Positions 26,301-36,816 of a stretch of DNA of 40,499 bases are shown in pieces. The DNA is from Bacteriovorax sp. (GTDB lineage Bacteria; Bdellovibrionota; Bacteriovoracia; Bacteriovoracales; Bacteriovoracaceae): contig JACMNL010000010.1 of assembly GCA_014378525.1 (NCBI GenBank), positions 1 to 40,499 on the forward strand. Reading direction: 5' to 3'. The position numbers were made by a program, and so were the translations under genes. The notes under the pieces were generated by a model. It had not been told where the DNA came from and made no database searches. It saw nothing but the letters and a program-made list of their open reading frames with translations. Numbering within the stretch: position 1 is the stretch's first letter; each line of letters starts with the position of its first letter.

Positions 26301-28787
26301 GATCGTATTTTTTAGCTCGAAGATTTCTCCCTTCGCATCGACTGTAATTTTTTGTGATAAGTCGCCGTTAGCAACCGCTGTTGTAACCTTTGCAATGTTT
26401 CGAACCTGATCCGTTAAGTTTCCAGCGAGACCGTTTACGTTATCGGTTAGATCTTTCCACGTACCAGAAACCCCGCGTACATCGGCCTGTCCACCGAGTT
26501 TTCCTTCTGTACCTACTTCTTTTGCAACACGAGTTACCTCCGCCGCAAATGAGTTCAGCTGATCCACCATGACGTTGATGGTATTTTTTAGCTCGAAGAT
26601 TTCTCCTCTCGCATCTACCGTAATTTTTTGTGATAAGTCGCCGTTAGCAACGGCAGTTGTAACCTTTGCAATGTTTCGAACCTGATCCGTTAAATTGTTT
26701 GCAAGAACGTTTACGTTATCAGTTAGATCTTTCCACGTACCAGAAACCCCTTTAACTTCGGCCTGTCCACCAAGACGACCTTCTGTACCTACTTCTTTTG
26801 CAACTCTGGTTACCTCCGCCGCAAATGAGTTCAGCTGATCCACCATGATGTTGATGGTATTTTTTAGCTCGAGGATTTCTCCCTTTGCATCTACTGTAAT
26901 CTTCTGACTTAAATCTCCCTTAGCAACGGCAGTTGTAACCTTTGCAATGTTTCGAACCTGATCCGTTAAGTTTCCAGCTAGACCGTTTACGTTATCGGTT
27001 AGATTTTTCCACGTACCAGAAACCCCTTTTACATCCGCCTGTCCACCGAGCTTTCCTTCTGTACCTACTTCCTTTGCAACACGAGTTACCTCCGCCGCAA
27101 AAGAGTTCAGCTGATCCACCATCGTGTTGATCGTATTTTTTAGCTCAAAGATTTCTCCTTTCGCATCTACTGTAATTTTTTGTGATAAGTCGCCGTTGGC
27201 AACCGCTGTTGTAACCTTCGCAATGTTTCGTACCTGCGCCGTTAAGTTTCCGGCAAGACCATTTACGTTATCGGTTAGATCTTTCCACGTTCCCGAAACC
27301 CCTTTTACATCCGCCTGTCCACCGAGCTTTCCTTCTGTACCTACCTCTTTCGCAACACGAGTTACCTCCGCCGCAAATGAGTTCAGCTGATCCACCATGA
27401 TGTTGATCGTATTTTTTAACTCGAAGATTTCTCCCTTCGCATCTACCGTAATTTTTTGTGACAAGTCTCCCTTAGCAACCGCTGTCGTAACTTTTGCAAT
27501 GTTTCGTACCTGCGCCGTTAAGTTTCCGGCGAGACCATTTACGTTGTCGGTTAGATCTTTCCACGTACCAGAAACTCCTTTTACATCGGCCTGTCCACCG
27601 AGCTTTCCTTCTGTACCTACTTCTTTCGCAACCCTTGTAACCTCAGCAGAAAAAGAGCGTAGGGTATCAACCATTACGTTGATGGTAGTTTTTAGTTCAA
27701 GAATTTCTCCGCGGGCATCAACCGTAATCTTCTGAGACAAGTCGCCGTTAGCAACGGCCGTCGTAACCTTTGCAATGTTACGAACCTGTGCGGTTAGATT
27801 GTTCGCAAGACCGTTTACGTTATCCGTTAAATCTTTCCATGTACCAGAAACACCTTTTACATCCGCCTGACCACCAAGACGACCTTCAGTACCTACGTCC
27901 TTCGCAACACGAGTAACCTCGGCCGCGAATGATGAAAGCTGATCCACCATTACGTTGATCGTAGTTTTTAGTTCGTAAATTTCTCCGCGGGCATCTACCG
28001 TAATCTTCTGAGATAAATCTCCCTTCGCAACCGCCGTCGTAACTTTTGCAATGTTACGAACCTGTGCAGTCAGGTTTCCTGCGAGGCCGTTTACGTTATC
28101 TGTTAGATCTTTCCATGTACCAGAAACTCCTTTTACATCGGCCTGTCCACCAAGTTTTCCTTCTGTACCTACTTCCTTCGCAACACGAGTTACCTCGCTC
28201 GCGAACGAGTTCAGCTGATCAACCATGGTGTTAACCGTCATCCCGATTCTTGCAAATTCCCCAGAGAGTGGAGCACCTTCAATTTCGAGAGTCATCTTCT
28301 GACTTAAATCTCCCTTCGCAACCGATGTGATTACTCTGGCGGCCTCTGTGATCGGTTGAACTAAATCTCCAATCAAAGTGTTTACTGATTCAACGTTCGT
28401 TGCCCAGGCGCCTCTTACAGACCCGATAGACACACGCTCAGTCATCTTTCCTTCTTTACCTACGATCTTACCAACTCGAACAAACTCATTGGCCATGTTC
28501 ATGTTGAGTTCGTTAATATCATTTAATACTTCGGCGATATCACCTAAGAGAGATTCATTTTCAAGTTCAACACGCAAACTAAAATCACCACTGCGAATAC
28601 CTTTAACCATCATTAAAATTTGTCTGAGTTGCTCTTTTTCGTTTGCTACCTTTACAGGAGCACCCATAGTTGCTGCTGAAGAGCTGGATTTTTCTTTAAC
28701 TTTTTCCGATTTTATCGAGACAGGTTTGATTGGTGCAGGGATTGGAACATTTCGTACGTTCTTGCTAGTAGTAGTTTTAGCTTTCAC
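23313..28787 (-). CDS. Giant soluble hybrid histidine kinase with about 13 HAMP units
   Basis: 1824 residues without a membrane segment. A low-complexity start (about 1-45) is followed by two diverged HAMP-like units ([11 protein letters not shown] and [10 protein letters not shown]). Next come eleven units of 92 residues, each with GTWK-D/N-LTDNVN, TAVA-K/N-GDLSQK and an [19 protein letters not shown] linker. After these lie a GAF domain (about 1230-1380), a coiled coil, HisKA with H1443 in [10 protein letters not shown], an ATPase domain ([17 protein letters not shown]), and a receiver with D1747 in LMDVMMP. The architecture matches the poly-HAMP (group III/Nik1-like) kinases known in fungi for osmosensing and in some bacteria; those fungal members are the targets of some fungicides. 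It starts at GTG with AAGGAG 7 bases before. The upstream A15 tract may modulate expression. Confidence 0.93.
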   Translation of the reverse strand: MKAKTTTSKNVRNVPIPAPIKPVSIKSEKVKEKSSSSAATMGAPVKVANEKEQLRQILMMVKGIRSGDFSLRVELENESLLGDIAEVLNDINELNMNMANEFVRVGKIVGKEGKMTERVSIGSVRGAWATNVESVNTLIGDLVQPITEAARVITSVAKGDLSQKMTLEIEGAPLSGEFARIGMTVNTMVDQLNSFASEVTRVAKEVGTEGKLGGQADVKGVSGTWKDLTDNVNGLAGNLTAQVRNIAKVTTAVAKGDLSQKITVDARGEIYELKTTINVMVDQLSSFAAEVTRVAKDVGTEGRLGGQADVKGVSGTWKDLTDNVNGLANNLTAQVRNIAKVTTAVANGDLSQKITVDARGEILELKTTINVMVDTLRSFSAEVTRVAKEVGTEGKLGGQADVKGVSGTWKDLTDNVNGLAGNLTAQVRNIAKVTTAVAKGDLSQKITVDAKGEIFELKNTINIMVDQLNSFAAEVTRVAKEVGTEGKLGGQADVKGVSGTWKDLTDNVNGLAGNLTAQVRNIAKVTTAVANGDLSQKITVDAKGEIFELKNTINTMVDQLNSFAAEVTRVAKEVGTEGKLGGQADVKGVSGTWKNLTDNVNGLAGNLTDQVRNIAKVTTAVAKGDLSQKITVDAKGEILELKNTINIMVDQLNSFAAEVTRVAKEVGTEGRLGGQAEVKGVSGTWKDLTDNVNVLANNLTDQVRNIAKVTTAVANGDLSQKITVDARGEIFELKNTINVMVDQLNSFAAEVTRVAKEVGTEGKLGGQADVRGVSGTWKDLTDNVNGLAGNLTDQVRNIAKVTTAVANGDLSQKITVDAKGEIFELKNTINIMVDQLNSFAAEVTRVAKEVGTEGKLGGQADVKGVSGTWKNLTDNVNVLAGNLTDQVRNIAKVTTAVANGDLSQKITVDAKGEILELKNTINTMVDQLNSFAAEVTRVAKEVGTEGKLGGQAEVKGVSGTWKDLTDNVNFMAGNLTKQVRGIVKVVTAVANGDLNQKFVLEAKGEVAALAETINSMTDTLRTFADQVTTVAREVGIEGKLGAQAKVPGVAGTWKDLTDNVNFMASNLTTQVRGIVKVVTAVADGDLNQKFVLEAKGEVAALAETINSMTDTLRTFADQVTTTAREVGIEGKLGGQAKVPGAAGTWKDLTDNVNQLAGNLTTQIRAIAEVSTAVTRGDLSQSIQVEAQGEVAALKDNLNQMIGNLKDTTDKNHEQDWLKTNLAKFASMMQGQRSITSVAQLIMSELTPLIDAQQGTFFIMDTDKDEPVLSLIASYAFTERKHFNNHFKLREGIVGQSAFEKKKILLNKAPADYIYVSSSLGETPPVNIIVLPILFEGEVKAVIELASIHSFSQNYLNFLDQLMTSIGVVLNMIASTMRTEELLQELKKSNAELEAQAKELEDKAKLLEIKNQEVELASHSVEEKAEQLSLISKYKSEFLANMSHELRTPLNSLLILSKMLSENKEQNLSNEQIKFTHTIYSSGCDLLALINEILDLSKVEAGKMPIVPREVKVPEISEYIEHTFRPVANHKGLAFNIESTPDIASTLITTDVTRVQQILKNLLSNAFKFTEQGSVTLKINQGLVKNEKCIIFSVLDTGIGIPKEKQNLIFEAFQQADGTTNRKYGGTGLGLTISRQIARLLGGSIEVESAPGNGSIFTLYLPLQYQLQSIEGLTEFTSDKPIVNLPKLPKDADFSQTKVLLIDDDMRNIFAITVILERQGMEVIYAENGKLGIDKLKENPDVEMILMDVMMPEMGGIEATQEIRKIEQFKNLPIITLTAKAMKGDREKCLEAGASDYITKPVDTDHLLSVMHKWLTVSNEKKVSL
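25180..28230 (-). repeat. Eleven tandem 276-bp repeats encoding HAMP units
   Basis: The DNA repeats with an exact 276-base period: for example, the stretch encoding GTW-K recurs near 25350, 25626, 25902, 26178, and so on to 28112. Middle copies are nearly identical at DNA level, including silent positions, while the copies at the 3' end of the gene (low coordinates) and the first are more diverged. This suggests recent expansion or gene conversion, and copy number may vary between strains. Confidence 0.92.
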
Positions 28788-29136
28788 GGTTTTCTCCTTA
28801 GGGTATTCTTCAACCTCCAGATAATATCTTTTTTTTTTTTTTTGAAAAGCATCCGAACTTATAGAGGAGTGTGGCGGAATTCTTGTGGACGTCGGGGCAT
28901 AAAAGTACAGAATGTCCCAGGAAGGAATTGTTGATAACTAGGCCACTTTTCCACATTGTTTTATAAGTTATTATTTTTAAAAACTTTATGTGGAGCCAAA
29001 AAGAATTTTATTGTTGATAAAAAAAATGGCACTACTCGTGCATATGTTACGGCTTTAAAAAAATAAAAAAGACTGTTTTTCATAGTGGAAATCGGGCAAA
29101 AAAGGTTTTTCTAAGCGAAAATAATATTAAAAAATT
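28788..29136. other. Intergenic region between giant kinase and MFS gene
   Basis: These 349 bases hold no supported gene. Near the left edge, on the minus strand, is the likely kinase promoter with the A15 tract (28821-28848). The rest is AT-rich with short homopolymers; no strong terminator for the MFS gene and no RNA gene is recognised. Confidence 0.6.
28821..28848 (-). promoter_or_regulatory. Candidate kinase promoter with an A15 tract as spacer
   Basis: Read on the minus strand, TTTTCA (28848-28843, 4 of 6 to the -35 consensus) and TATTAT (28826-28821, a good -10) are 16 bases apart. The spacer is almost wholly the A run (28843-28829 is 15 A). Slippage of the run would change the spacing. 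The predicted leader to GTG 28787 is about 27 bases and includes AAGGAG. Confidence 0.5.
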
Positions 29137-30303
29137 TTAATTATTTTTAAAGTTTGCAGGCCTTTTAAAGAAAAACTGGTAGCTATTGACCAACAAAAAC
29201 GAAAAACTCAGAAAAAAGATACCAATGTAAAGTGCCTGATGAATTCCAAAACCATCACTCAATTTTCCCACTGAAAGGTGCATAATCGCCAGCATCATAG
29301 AGTCTGTCGCCATCATATAAGATACCGCCGTATCAAGATCCTGCGGAAACTCTGTTGAGATAAGAGCAATGGCCAGCGGATAAAAAGGAGCAATACTAAA
29401 CCCTGCAGCTGCTAAAAAAAGTGGATGAACCAGTAAACCGCAAACAATTAAAAGTGCTGTAACGATAAGACAGCCCGAAAGTTGAAATTGAATTGATCTT
29501 TTAAATTTTATACCTGTAAACAAAAGTCTTCCGAGTAGTAATGCAATAAAAAAACAAGTCACATACAAACTCGACATTTCCAGATCAAAATTCCATTCAC
29601 GTCTCATGTAGAGAGCGAGCCTCGAAGAAATCATAACTTCAGCAGCTACTGCAAAGCTCACCATAAAAGCAAGAAAGACCTGTGGTTTGAAATTTTTCTT
29701 TTTATTTTCCTTATGCTCTTCTTTTGAAACTTTCGGTTTCTGATGATGAGGGTGGTGACTTTTATGAAGTGAATAAAAGTATAATGTGAGCGGAGCAAGT
29801 GAAGTAAAAGCAAAAGTGTAACGCCAGTTTCCTGTCAAAAAACTTATTCCCGCCACCAGCATCGGAGCAATCAAGCTTGCAATTCCATACATCGCATGAA
29901 GACCTGAAAGGAGCTGTTGCTTTTTTTCCGGAGTTGATCCCAGCGGAACAAGTACATTTGGTACCAGTCCAATGATTCCTGAGTTTAGTCCGAACAAAAC
30001 ACTGAATACTAAAAACACATAAAAATTAGGAGACACTGCAAGACCTATCATCGTCAGAGTGATTCCAATACAGGCCCATTGAAGAATTGATCTTCTGTCA
30101 AAACGGCGGAGTAGATTTCGCGCAAAATGACTGGCCACAAATCCCGAAAGAGAGCTTAGGGCAAACATCAGCGATCCCATCGAGTCACTGATATTAAATT
30201 CTTTTAAAATTTCAGGAAAGAGAGGACCACGAATATTATCACTGATACCGAAGACAAATAAACTTGCGTAGGAGATGAGTATAAGCGGCCAGATAATTTT
30301 CAT
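29137..30303 (-). CDS. MFS transporter
   Basis: A 388-residue integral membrane protein with about 12 hydrophobic segments and a polar central loop rich in His and Lys (HKSHHPHHQKPKVSKEEHKE, about 188-207) between the two six-helix halves. The early FVASHFARNLLRRFDRRS follows the usual MFS loop 2-3 pattern (G-x-x-x-D-R-x-G-R-like). Substrate cannot be predicted; sugar/efflux-type MFS with 380-400 residues look similar. The gene begins 3 bases after the stop of the membrane kinase, so both share a transcript, which hints that the kinase signals on the transported compound. Confidence 0.85.
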   Translation of the reverse strand: MKIIWPLILISYASLFVFGISDNIRGPLFPEILKEFNISDSMGSLMFALSSLSGFVASHFARNLLRRFDRRSILQWACIGITLTMIGLAVSPNFYVFLVFSVLFGLNSGIIGLVPNVLVPLGSTPEKKQQLLSGLHAMYGIASLIAPMLVAGISFLTGNWRYTFAFTSLAPLTLYFYSLHKSHHPHHQKPKVSKEEHKENKKKNFKPQVFLAFMVSFAVAAEVMISSRLALYMRREWNFDLEMSSLYVTCFFIALLLGRLLFTGIKFKRSIQFQLSGCLIVTALLIVCGLLVHPLFLAAAGFSIAPFYPLAIALISTEFPQDLDTAVSYMMATDSMMLAIMHLSVGKLSDGFGIHQALYIGIFFLSFSFLLVNSYQFFFKRPANFKNN

Positions 30304-30306
30304 GAA

Positions 30307-31668
30307 TTAATCTTTAGTGTGAGTAGATAAGTGTAGCTTGAAGCATACCTTACCTTCATACTCTTCGTAACTAAGAAAACCGTTATTACTGTGAGTAAGA
30401 GTCTGTGAAATACTCAGACCCAGCCCTGTTCCTTTACCAAGAGATTTGGTGGAAAAAAACGGCTCGAAAATTTTTGTTGAGAGTTCTTCGGAAATTAGCT
30501 GCCCGCTATTGATGACCCTGATATCGACCGAATGATCCAGAAAATTTTCATTCACTTTAATAATCAATAAATGTTCTGAGTCTTCTTTTAAAATAGCATC
30601 AATTGCATTACTCATCAGGTTAATAATGATCTGTGAAACCTGAAGCGGATTGCACATTACAAAAGGGTCAGTCACATTTTCCAGCGTAAACTTTATGTCT
30701 TCATTCTTGAAGCGTTCTTCAAATAATCCAAGGCTGAGTTCAATGACTTTACTGATTTTGGTAACTTCATGTTCAATCTGATCATTTTTGCTCGAAATGA
30801 TTTTCATCCCTTTGACGATCTTGGCGATACGATCTGAAGCAGAATTAATTTTAGCTAATTTTTTTTTAGTATTTTCATCTATAGTAAGTGTTTCGTGAAC
30901 AAGAATGGATTTTGCCATCCCCTGAATGATTGTCAGCGGGTTATTAATTTCATGGGCCACACCTCCGGCCATTTCCCCCAGAGATGAAAGTCTTGAAGCA
31001 TGAAACGTTTTGATACTTTCTTCTTCCAGATTTTTTTTACTGAGAGCAACTTCTTCCAGTGATTTTTTCAATTCGTATTCATTGCTGAAATTTTTCTTCA
31101 ATTCATTCTGGATGACTGCACCTTGTCTGAGGTTATACATAATATTAATGGCCGTATAACCCATAAGCCACAAGCTGGCGGACTCATTTGTTTTTATATA
31201 TTGAAGAACTGAATAAAAAAATTGTGGAGTTAAAACAATAAAATTTAAGGCAATAAATACAGATTTTTTATGAGAAAGAGTTACAATCGAAGCAGCACTG
31301 AAAGCGATGAGAATAATAAATGTAGTTAATATCTGAATGTTGATCTGATCGAATGAAAGAATGGATTCAATTCCGATTATCGTCCAGAGTATTCCGTTGA
31401 TTAATGCCGTAATGGAAACATTTCTCACAGCTTCGCGGAGAGTAAGATTATTTTCGTTATAGCGTTTCACATTGAAAAGTCTTAGAACAGAAAGTGCAAT
31501 AACTGCGATGGAAAAAATAGTAATATAGATTTTATATTCACTAACAACTTTGTGAAGAAAAATAAAAAGAACAGCGACCATTAAAAAGGCCAGTGCCGAA
31601 TTTTTCGATTTCAAAACATAGTCAATATTGACCTGTTCTTCAATGTACTGTTGTTTTTCCTGGTCCAT
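30307..31668 (-). CDS. Membrane sensor histidine kinase
   Basis: A 453-residue protein. The N-terminal half has about five to six membrane segments with very short loops (about 25-180), so it likely senses within the membrane. A coiled segment leads to HisKA ([20 protein letters not shown]239) and an ATPase domain with [14 protein letters not shown] and GTGLGLS. The DHp sequence [11 protein letters not shown] is the NtrB/HPK4-like type. No response regulator gene is adjacent. It is upstream of, and coupled to, the MFS transporter gene (3-base gap). Confidence 0.9.
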   Translation of the reverse strand: MDQEKQQYIEEQVNIDYVLKSKNSALAFLMVAVLFIFLHKVVSEYKIYITIFSIAVIALSVLRLFNVKRYNENNLTLREAVRNVSITALINGILWTIIGIESILSFDQINIQILTTFIILIAFSAASIVTLSHKKSVFIALNFIVLTPQFFYSVLQYIKTNESASLWLMGYTAINIMYNLRQGAVIQNELKKNFSNEYELKKSLEEVALSKKNLEEESIKTFHASRLSSLGEMAGGVAHEINNPLTIIQGMAKSILVHETLTIDENTKKKLAKINSASDRIAKIVKGMKIISSKNDQIEHEVTKISKVIELSLGLFEERFKNEDIKFTLENVTDPFVMCNPLQVSQIIINLMSNAIDAILKEDSEHLLIIKVNENFLDHSVDIRVINSGQLISEELSTKIFEPFFSTKSLGKGTGLGLSISQTLTHSNNGFLSYEEYEGKVCFKLHLSTHTKD

Positions 31669-31897
31669 TTATTAATTATCTCATATTAACGGTACTAGGC
31701 TTAAAGCATAAATTATTTTTGTTGCAAAGGCCTGTAATATGGTCACAATTTTATTCTTTGGGTGACTTTGTATTGCCTGCCATTCGGGGCTTCCCGATTG
31801 GGTTAGTTGTTCTGAAAATCATCCATATAGTTTTTTAGTTTAGCGACATTTTTTTGAAGTTTCAGGTAAATTTTATTCAAAGTCTATGTATCTGAAT

Positions 31898-34060
31898 TTA
31901 ATTAATTTTTTTCACGCGAAAAGAATTCACGATCACAGAAAAACTTGAAAGTCCCATCGCAAGACTTGCCCACATTGGTGTAAGTGAAATTTTATACCAT
32001 GGATAAAAAACACCGGCCGCAAGCGGAATGCATAAAATATTATAGAGCGATGACAACAGTAGATTTTCTTTAATCACTCTCATCGTTCTTTTTGATCTCG
32101 CAAAAAATTCTCCGGCGAGCATTATCTTTCCATCCAGTAACGAGACTTCCGCAGCTTCCAGTGCCACGTCAGAACCATTACTCATTGCAATTGAAAGATC
32201 AGCTCTCGCCAATGCAGGAGCATCGTTGATGCCATCACCAATCATGGCCACTTTAAATTTCTTTGATTGCAGTTCTGAAATAAAATCTGCTTTGCCTACA
32301 GGTTTAACTCCTGCGCGAATGAACTCAGAAGAAATACCCAGTTCTGCGCCGATCTTATTGGCAACTCCTTCATGATCACCGGTCAACATCCATACATTAA
32401 TATTTAAGTCATGCAGTTTTTTAATCAGCACAACCGCTTCTTTTTTTACCGGATCAGTAATAACGAATGCAGCAACCAGTTTTTTATCTATCGACATAAA
32501 AACATAACTGCCGATGTGCTGTTTATAAAATGATTCAGGAATTATCCCCTCAACATTTTCCTGTTTTAATAAATCAGCATTACCTAGTACCAGCTGTTTT
32601 TTATTAAACTCAGCTGTTACACCAAGACCTGTGAGACTTTTAAATTTATCAGGATCTCCCAGTGCAAAATTCTTTTTTGTAGCTGCATTGGCAATGGACT
32701 GAGAAAGCGGGTGAGTGGAGTATTGAAGTGCCGAGGCCGCAAGTTTTAACATATTGTCGACATCAACAGATGAATCAAACAAGACAATATCAGTTAATTC
32801 AGGATGTCCTTCTGTGAGAGTTCCTGTTTTATCAAAAACAATTGTATCTATATGAGACCCTTTTTCAATTACGTCTCCACCACTGATTAATAAACCATTT
32901 TTTGCAGCTTCACTTGTCGAAAGCATAATGGCCATCGGAACTGCGAGGCCCAGAGCACAAGGACATGCAATCACCAGAACAGTAATCATATGTGTAACAG
33001 AAAGACCTGTATCATGTGAAATCATCAACCAAACAACAAAAGTGAGGACAGCAATAAATAAAATCACGGGAACAAAAAACTTCACAATGCGATCAGCGTA
33101 TTTTTGAATCGGTGCTTTGTTAAGCTGTGCTTTCTCTACAAACTGAACGATCCCGGAAATGAAAGTACTATGAAGAGTAGAAGTAATTTTTATTTTAACA
33201 GACCCTTCAAGATTCAAACTTCCCGCAAAAATTTTTGCACCAACAGATTTGGCAACGGCCTGTGATTCACCGGTAAGCATCGATTCATCAGCATGAGTTT
33301 CGCCTTCGATAATTTCTCCATCTAGAGGAAATTTTTCTCCAGGACGCAAACGAATGACATCATTTGTTTTAATATCAATAACCGGTGTGTTAATTTCATT
33401 TCCATCAATAATCTTTGAAGCAAATTTAATCTGCATTTTATAAAGTGAACTTAAATTATTGCGTGCTTTCGTTTTTGCAATCCCATCGAGGTAATGCCCC
33501 ACAAGTGAGAAGGCGATGATGAAGGCTCCACCTTCAAAATAAGTGTGAGCGTGAGCAGATGAGATCATCAGATAAAGACTGTAGAAGTATGAACTTAAAA
33601 CTCCCAGACCAATCAGTGTATTCATATTGGAGTGAAATCTAAAAACCGCATTTAAATAAGGAAATCCAAATCCAAAAACCAATATCGTCGTCAATATTGC
33701 CTGAACAGTATTGTTCATCACAACCATTGCAAAAAACATTGTCAGTGCCGCTAGAACAATTGCAATAAGCGCGCGGTAAAAATCAGAATTAAATGCAGTG
33801 TCATTATTTTTTGAATCAGTGGCCTTCGGATCAATGGCCCTATAACCAAGTTTCTTTAAAAGAGCATGTAACATTTCCAGGTCAAAGCCGTCACCAACTT
33901 TAAACTCTGCGGTCTCAGTTGCAAAATTGACAACTGCAGATTCTACACCAGCAAGCTTGCGCGTTTCTTTTTCAATGATCCCCGAGCATGCAGCACAGGT
34001 CATTCCTTCAATTTTGAATGTTTTATTATTCGAGCTCAATCGACTCAACCTGAAAACCAA
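31898..34060 (-). CDS. copA: Copper-exporting P1B-type ATPase
   Basis: Exports Cu(I) from the cytosol using ATP. One N-terminal HMA domain (GMTCAACSGII, CxxC at about 22-25) is followed by eight expected membrane segments, with the metal-site CPC in IACPCALGLAVP. The phosphorylation motif is DKTGTLTEG (D410), and GDGINDAPAL the hinge motif. At about 720 residues it is typical. The start is uncertain: only TTG codons are available near the front (34060, 34048, 34039), and the nearest AGG favours 34039. It overlaps copZ out of frame (+1), so the two are translated separately but probably coupled. Confidence 0.93.
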   Translation of the reverse strand: MVFRLSRLSSNNKTFKIEGMTCAACSGIIEKETRKLAGVESAVVNFATETAEFKVGDGFDLEMLHALLKKLGYRAIDPKATDSKNNDTAFNSDFYRALIAIVLAALTMFFAMVVMNNTVQAILTTILVFGFGFPYLNAVFRFHSNMNTLIGLGVLSSYFYSLYLMISSAHAHTYFEGGAFIIAFSLVGHYLDGIAKTKARNNLSSLYKMQIKFASKIIDGNEINTPVIDIKTNDVIRLRPGEKFPLDGEIIEGETHADESMLTGESQAVAKSVGAKIFAGSLNLEGSVKIKITSTLHSTFISGIVQFVEKAQLNKAPIQKYADRIVKFFVPVILFIAVLTFVVWLMISHDTGLSVTHMITVLVIACPCALGLAVPMAIMLSTSEAAKNGLLISGGDVIEKGSHIDTIVFDKTGTLTEGHPELTDIVLFDSSVDVDNMLKLAASALQYSTHPLSQSIANAATKKNFALGDPDKFKSLTGLGVTAEFNKKQLVLGNADLLKQENVEGIIPESFYKQHIGSYVFMSIDKKLVAAFVITDPVKKEAVVLIKKLHDLNINVWMLTGDHEGVANKIGAELGISSEFIRAGVKPVGKADFISELQSKKFKVAMIGDGINDAPALARADLSIAMSNGSDVALEAAEVSLLDGKIMLAGEFFARSKRTMRVIKENLLLSSLYNILCIPLAAGVFYPWYKISLTPMWASLAMGLSSFSVIVNSFRVKKIN

Positions 34061-34256
34061 CTTTTTCTATACTGTTTTTTAAAATTGCAATCGTACTTTG
34101 TTCAGAATTGTATTTAATATTTACATTGCCACTTTCAACATTGATATCGACAGTGTGATCAATATTTAACTCATCCAGACTTTTTTTAACTTTGCCTGCG
34201 CATCCACCACAGTGCATTCCATTTACTTTTAAATTAACTGATTTATTGATGGTCAC
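34026..34256 (-). CDS. copZ: Copper chaperone (HMA domain)
   Basis: A 76-residue single HMA domain protein with the metal-binding GMHCGGC near residues 13-19 and the usual beta-alpha-beta-beta-alpha-beta pattern ending GFQVESIELE. It hands Cu(I) to the ATPase encoded directly downstream. It starts at GTG 34256 with AAGGAG 5 bases before. The operon diverges from a secreted protein gene, with a shared 63-base promoter region holding an inverted repeat. Confidence 0.92.
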   Translation of the reverse strand: MTINKSVNLKVNGMHCGGCAGKVKKSLDELNIDHTVDINVESGNVNIKYNSEQSTIAILKNSIEKVGFQVESIELE

Positions 34257-34272
34257 AAATACTCCTTATCGT

Positions 34273-34317
34273 CGTATACTAGCTGAGATTACTTCTGATC
34301 TTAACAAAAGGTATACG
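34273..34317. promoter_or_regulatory. Inverted repeat in the divergent copZ promoter region
   Basis: CGTATAC (34273-34279) and GTATACG (34311-34317) form an inverted repeat 31 bases apart, each arm itself containing GTATAC. They lie close to the starts of the two divergent genes, as operator halves of a copper-responsive regulator might. It does not match the CueR or CsoR consensus that I know, and no regulator gene is in the window. Confidence 0.4.
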
Positions 34318-34319
34318 CT

Positions 34320-34703
34320 ATGAAAGCTTCATTTGTGACATTATTACTAACAGTATTTCTCTCAACAAATGCATTTGCGCACAGGATGAATAAACCAGGA
34401 CCAAATAACGGTTTCATCAGAATGCCCGGCACCTACCATATCGAATTAGTGGCACAGAAAAATATCATCAAATTCTTTTTCCTCGATATAGGATTCAAGC
34501 CTCTTCCGACGACAAAAGCGACTGTTAAGATGGCGCTGAAAGGGTTAACAGAAGTGGCCGTTAGTTGTGTAAAAGAAACTCAGTTCTTTTTATGCGACAT
34601 GAAAGACGCCAACATGAATAAGTATAGTGAGATTGATGTGAAGACGAGCAAAGCAGGTGAGAAAGAAGTTACTTCAATCTATAAAATCCCACTTAGTTTC
34701 TAA
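34320..34703 (+). CDS. Secreted protein with mature N-terminal His, copper-linked
   Basis: A 127-residue exported protein. The signal peptide ends NAFA, and predicted cleavage leaves His21 as the first mature residue (HRMNKPGPNNGFIRMPG). The following segment, GTYHIELVAQKN with FFLDIGFKPLP, resembles the small beta domains fused to heavy-metal efflux adaptors (GGxxxxxGxYHxELV pattern). Two Cys (SCVKE, FLCD) could form a disulphide. An exposed N-terminal His is a copper ligand in CopC/PcoC-type proteins. Divergence from copZA supports a role in periplasmic copper handling; this is inference. The ribosome site is AAAAGG, 8 bases from ATG. Confidence 0.7.
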   Translation: MKASFVTLLLTVFLSTNAFAHRMNKPGPNNGFIRMPGTYHIELVAQKNIIKFFFLDIGFKPLPTTKATVKMALKGLTEVAVSCVKETQFFLCDMKDANMNKYSEIDVKTSKAGEKEVTSIYKIPLSF

Positions 34704-34715
34704 GGAATTCCCGCA

Positions 34716-35171
34716 TTACTTATTGTAGGGATGCCCGGCCGCAATCGTTTGAGCACGATAAATCTGTTCAACCAAAAGTAACCGGGCCAGTTTATGCGGA
34801 TAAGTCAGTTCTGATAATGAAAGTTTAAAATGTGCACGCTTGATCACTTCTTCGCCGTGTCCTGAAGCTCCGCCTATAACAAACACCACACTCTGGCGGT
34901 CACTGATTCCCGAAAGCCATTTCGAAAATTCCACACTGGTGAACTGCTTACCTTTTTCCATCATCAATACAATGTAGGGATTTTCAGACTTCGAAATGTC
35001 ATCGATTTTTGCCAGAACTTCTTTCGCTTCTTTCGCGAGATCTTCTGAATGAGCACGAGCTTCATAAATATGAAGCTTGGGAGATGTTAATCGTTTGAAA
35101 TAAACACTCTCGAGATCTTCGATACTCTTATCGTTCAGTTTCCCGACAACAATTAAATGAAGATCTCGCAT
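34716..35171 (-). CDS. rlmH: 23S rRNA pseudouridine-1915 N3-methyltransferase
   Basis: A SPOUT-family methyltransferase that adds a methyl group to pseudouridine 1915 in helix 69 of 23S rRNA on the 70S ribosome. It has 151 residues, normal length. The family start LHLIVVGKL, the SAM-knot motif FVIGGASGHGEEV and the C-terminal YRAQTIAAGHPYNK are diagnostic. It follows rsfS by 9 bases as last gene of the rplU-to-rlmH ribosome block. Its end lies 12 bases from the convergent copper-linked gene with no terminator between them. Confidence 0.95.
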   Translation of the reverse strand: MRDLHLIVVGKLNDKSIEDLESVYFKRLTSPKLHIYEARAHSEDLAKEAKEVLAKIDDISKSENPYIVLMMEKGKQFTSVEFSKWLSGISDRQSVVFVIGGASGHGEEVIKRAHFKLSLSELTYPHKLARLLLVEQIYRAQTIAAGHPYNK

Positions 35172-35180
35172 CTGTTAATA

Positions 35181-35651
35181 CTAGAAGTAGTTTCTTCCGC
35201 TGTCGTTGCTTCCTTTTCTCTCATCTTCAGGAGTAGAGAAGTAGTACGATTCAGGGATATCAATGTGAATAGCGTTTTTGTATAGATGCTCAAGATCATA
35301 AACTGTACGAGAAGGCTCGTGGAAAACGTGAACAATAATGTCACCGTAGTCTAAAAGGATCCAGTCAGTATTTGTTTTAAGACCTTCTTTTGAAAGTGCT
35401 TCAATATTGTTAAGTCTCATTTGCGAAGAAATTTCTTCGGCCATGGCACTCGCTTGAGTCGGGTTTGATGCCGAACCAATTACGAAGAAGTCCGAGATGC
35501 CGGAAACTTTTCTTAGATCTAAAATTTTAAGATTTAAGCCTTTGAAGTTTCCCATGATCCACGCTGATGCCATGGCCACGTTCAACGGAGCTTCAAAACT
35601 TTTGTCTGCTAGAATTGCAGTCACTTCTTTATTTACATAATCACGATTCAT
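35181..35651 (-). CDS. rsfS: Ribosomal silencing factor RsfS
   Basis: Binds ribosomal protein L14 on the free large subunit and blocks subunit joining when nutrients are low. The family core is plain: ILDLRKVSGISDFFVIGSAS, then WILLDYGDIIVHVFHEPSR. The protein has 156 residues, longer than most (about 105-120), with an N-terminal extension of about 35. It begins 2 bases after the obg stop and precedes rlmH, a conserved late-assembly cluster. Confidence 0.93.
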   Translation of the reverse strand: MNRDYVNKEVTAILADKSFEAPLNVAMASAWIMGNFKGLNLKILDLRKVSGISDFFVIGSASNPTQASAMAEEISSQMRLNNIEALSKEGLKTNTDWILLDYGDIIVHVFHEPSRTVYDLEHLYKNAIHIDIPESYYFSTPEDERKGSNDSGRNYF

Positions 35652-35653
35652 TT

Positions 35654-36736
<1,083 letters not shown>

Positions 36737-36752
36737 CTAATTGGATCCCACA

Positions 36753-36784
36753 CAAAAAAAAAGGGAATCCATATGGATTCCCTT
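36753..36784 (-). terminator. Intrinsic terminator between rpmA and obg
   Basis: Perfect 10-base stem arms (36775-36784 and 36761-36770, ATAT loop) are followed on the minus strand by nine T residues. It would end or attenuate rplU-rpmA transcripts ahead of obg, lowering obg expression relative to the ribosomal proteins. Confidence 0.88.
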
Positions 36785-36816
36785 ATAACACTTTTAGTTA
36801 ATATGCCTAGAAAAAA

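Noticed and set aside
25180..28230. Regular repeats considered as a CRISPR array
   Set aside because: The period is 276 bases, the repeats are contiguous without spacers, and they are in frame within one kinase gene.
25816..28234. Several plus-strand open frames of 60-112 codons across the HAMP repeats
   Set aside because: They recur every 276 bases and are antisense shadows of the repeat coding sequence, with no ribosome sites and no protein-like composition.
31803..31880. 25-codon minus-strand ORF just after copA (TTG start, coiled-coil-like composition)
   Set aside because: It has no ribosome site, is too short to judge by composition, and does not resemble small copper- or oxidase-assembly proteins that can follow such ATPases.
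34026..34060. Programmed frameshift joining copZ to copA
   Set aside because: copA lies in the +1 frame relative to copZ. The A-run (GAAAAAG) would favour -1 slippage, which does not enter the copA frame. Separate TTG starts explain the overlap.
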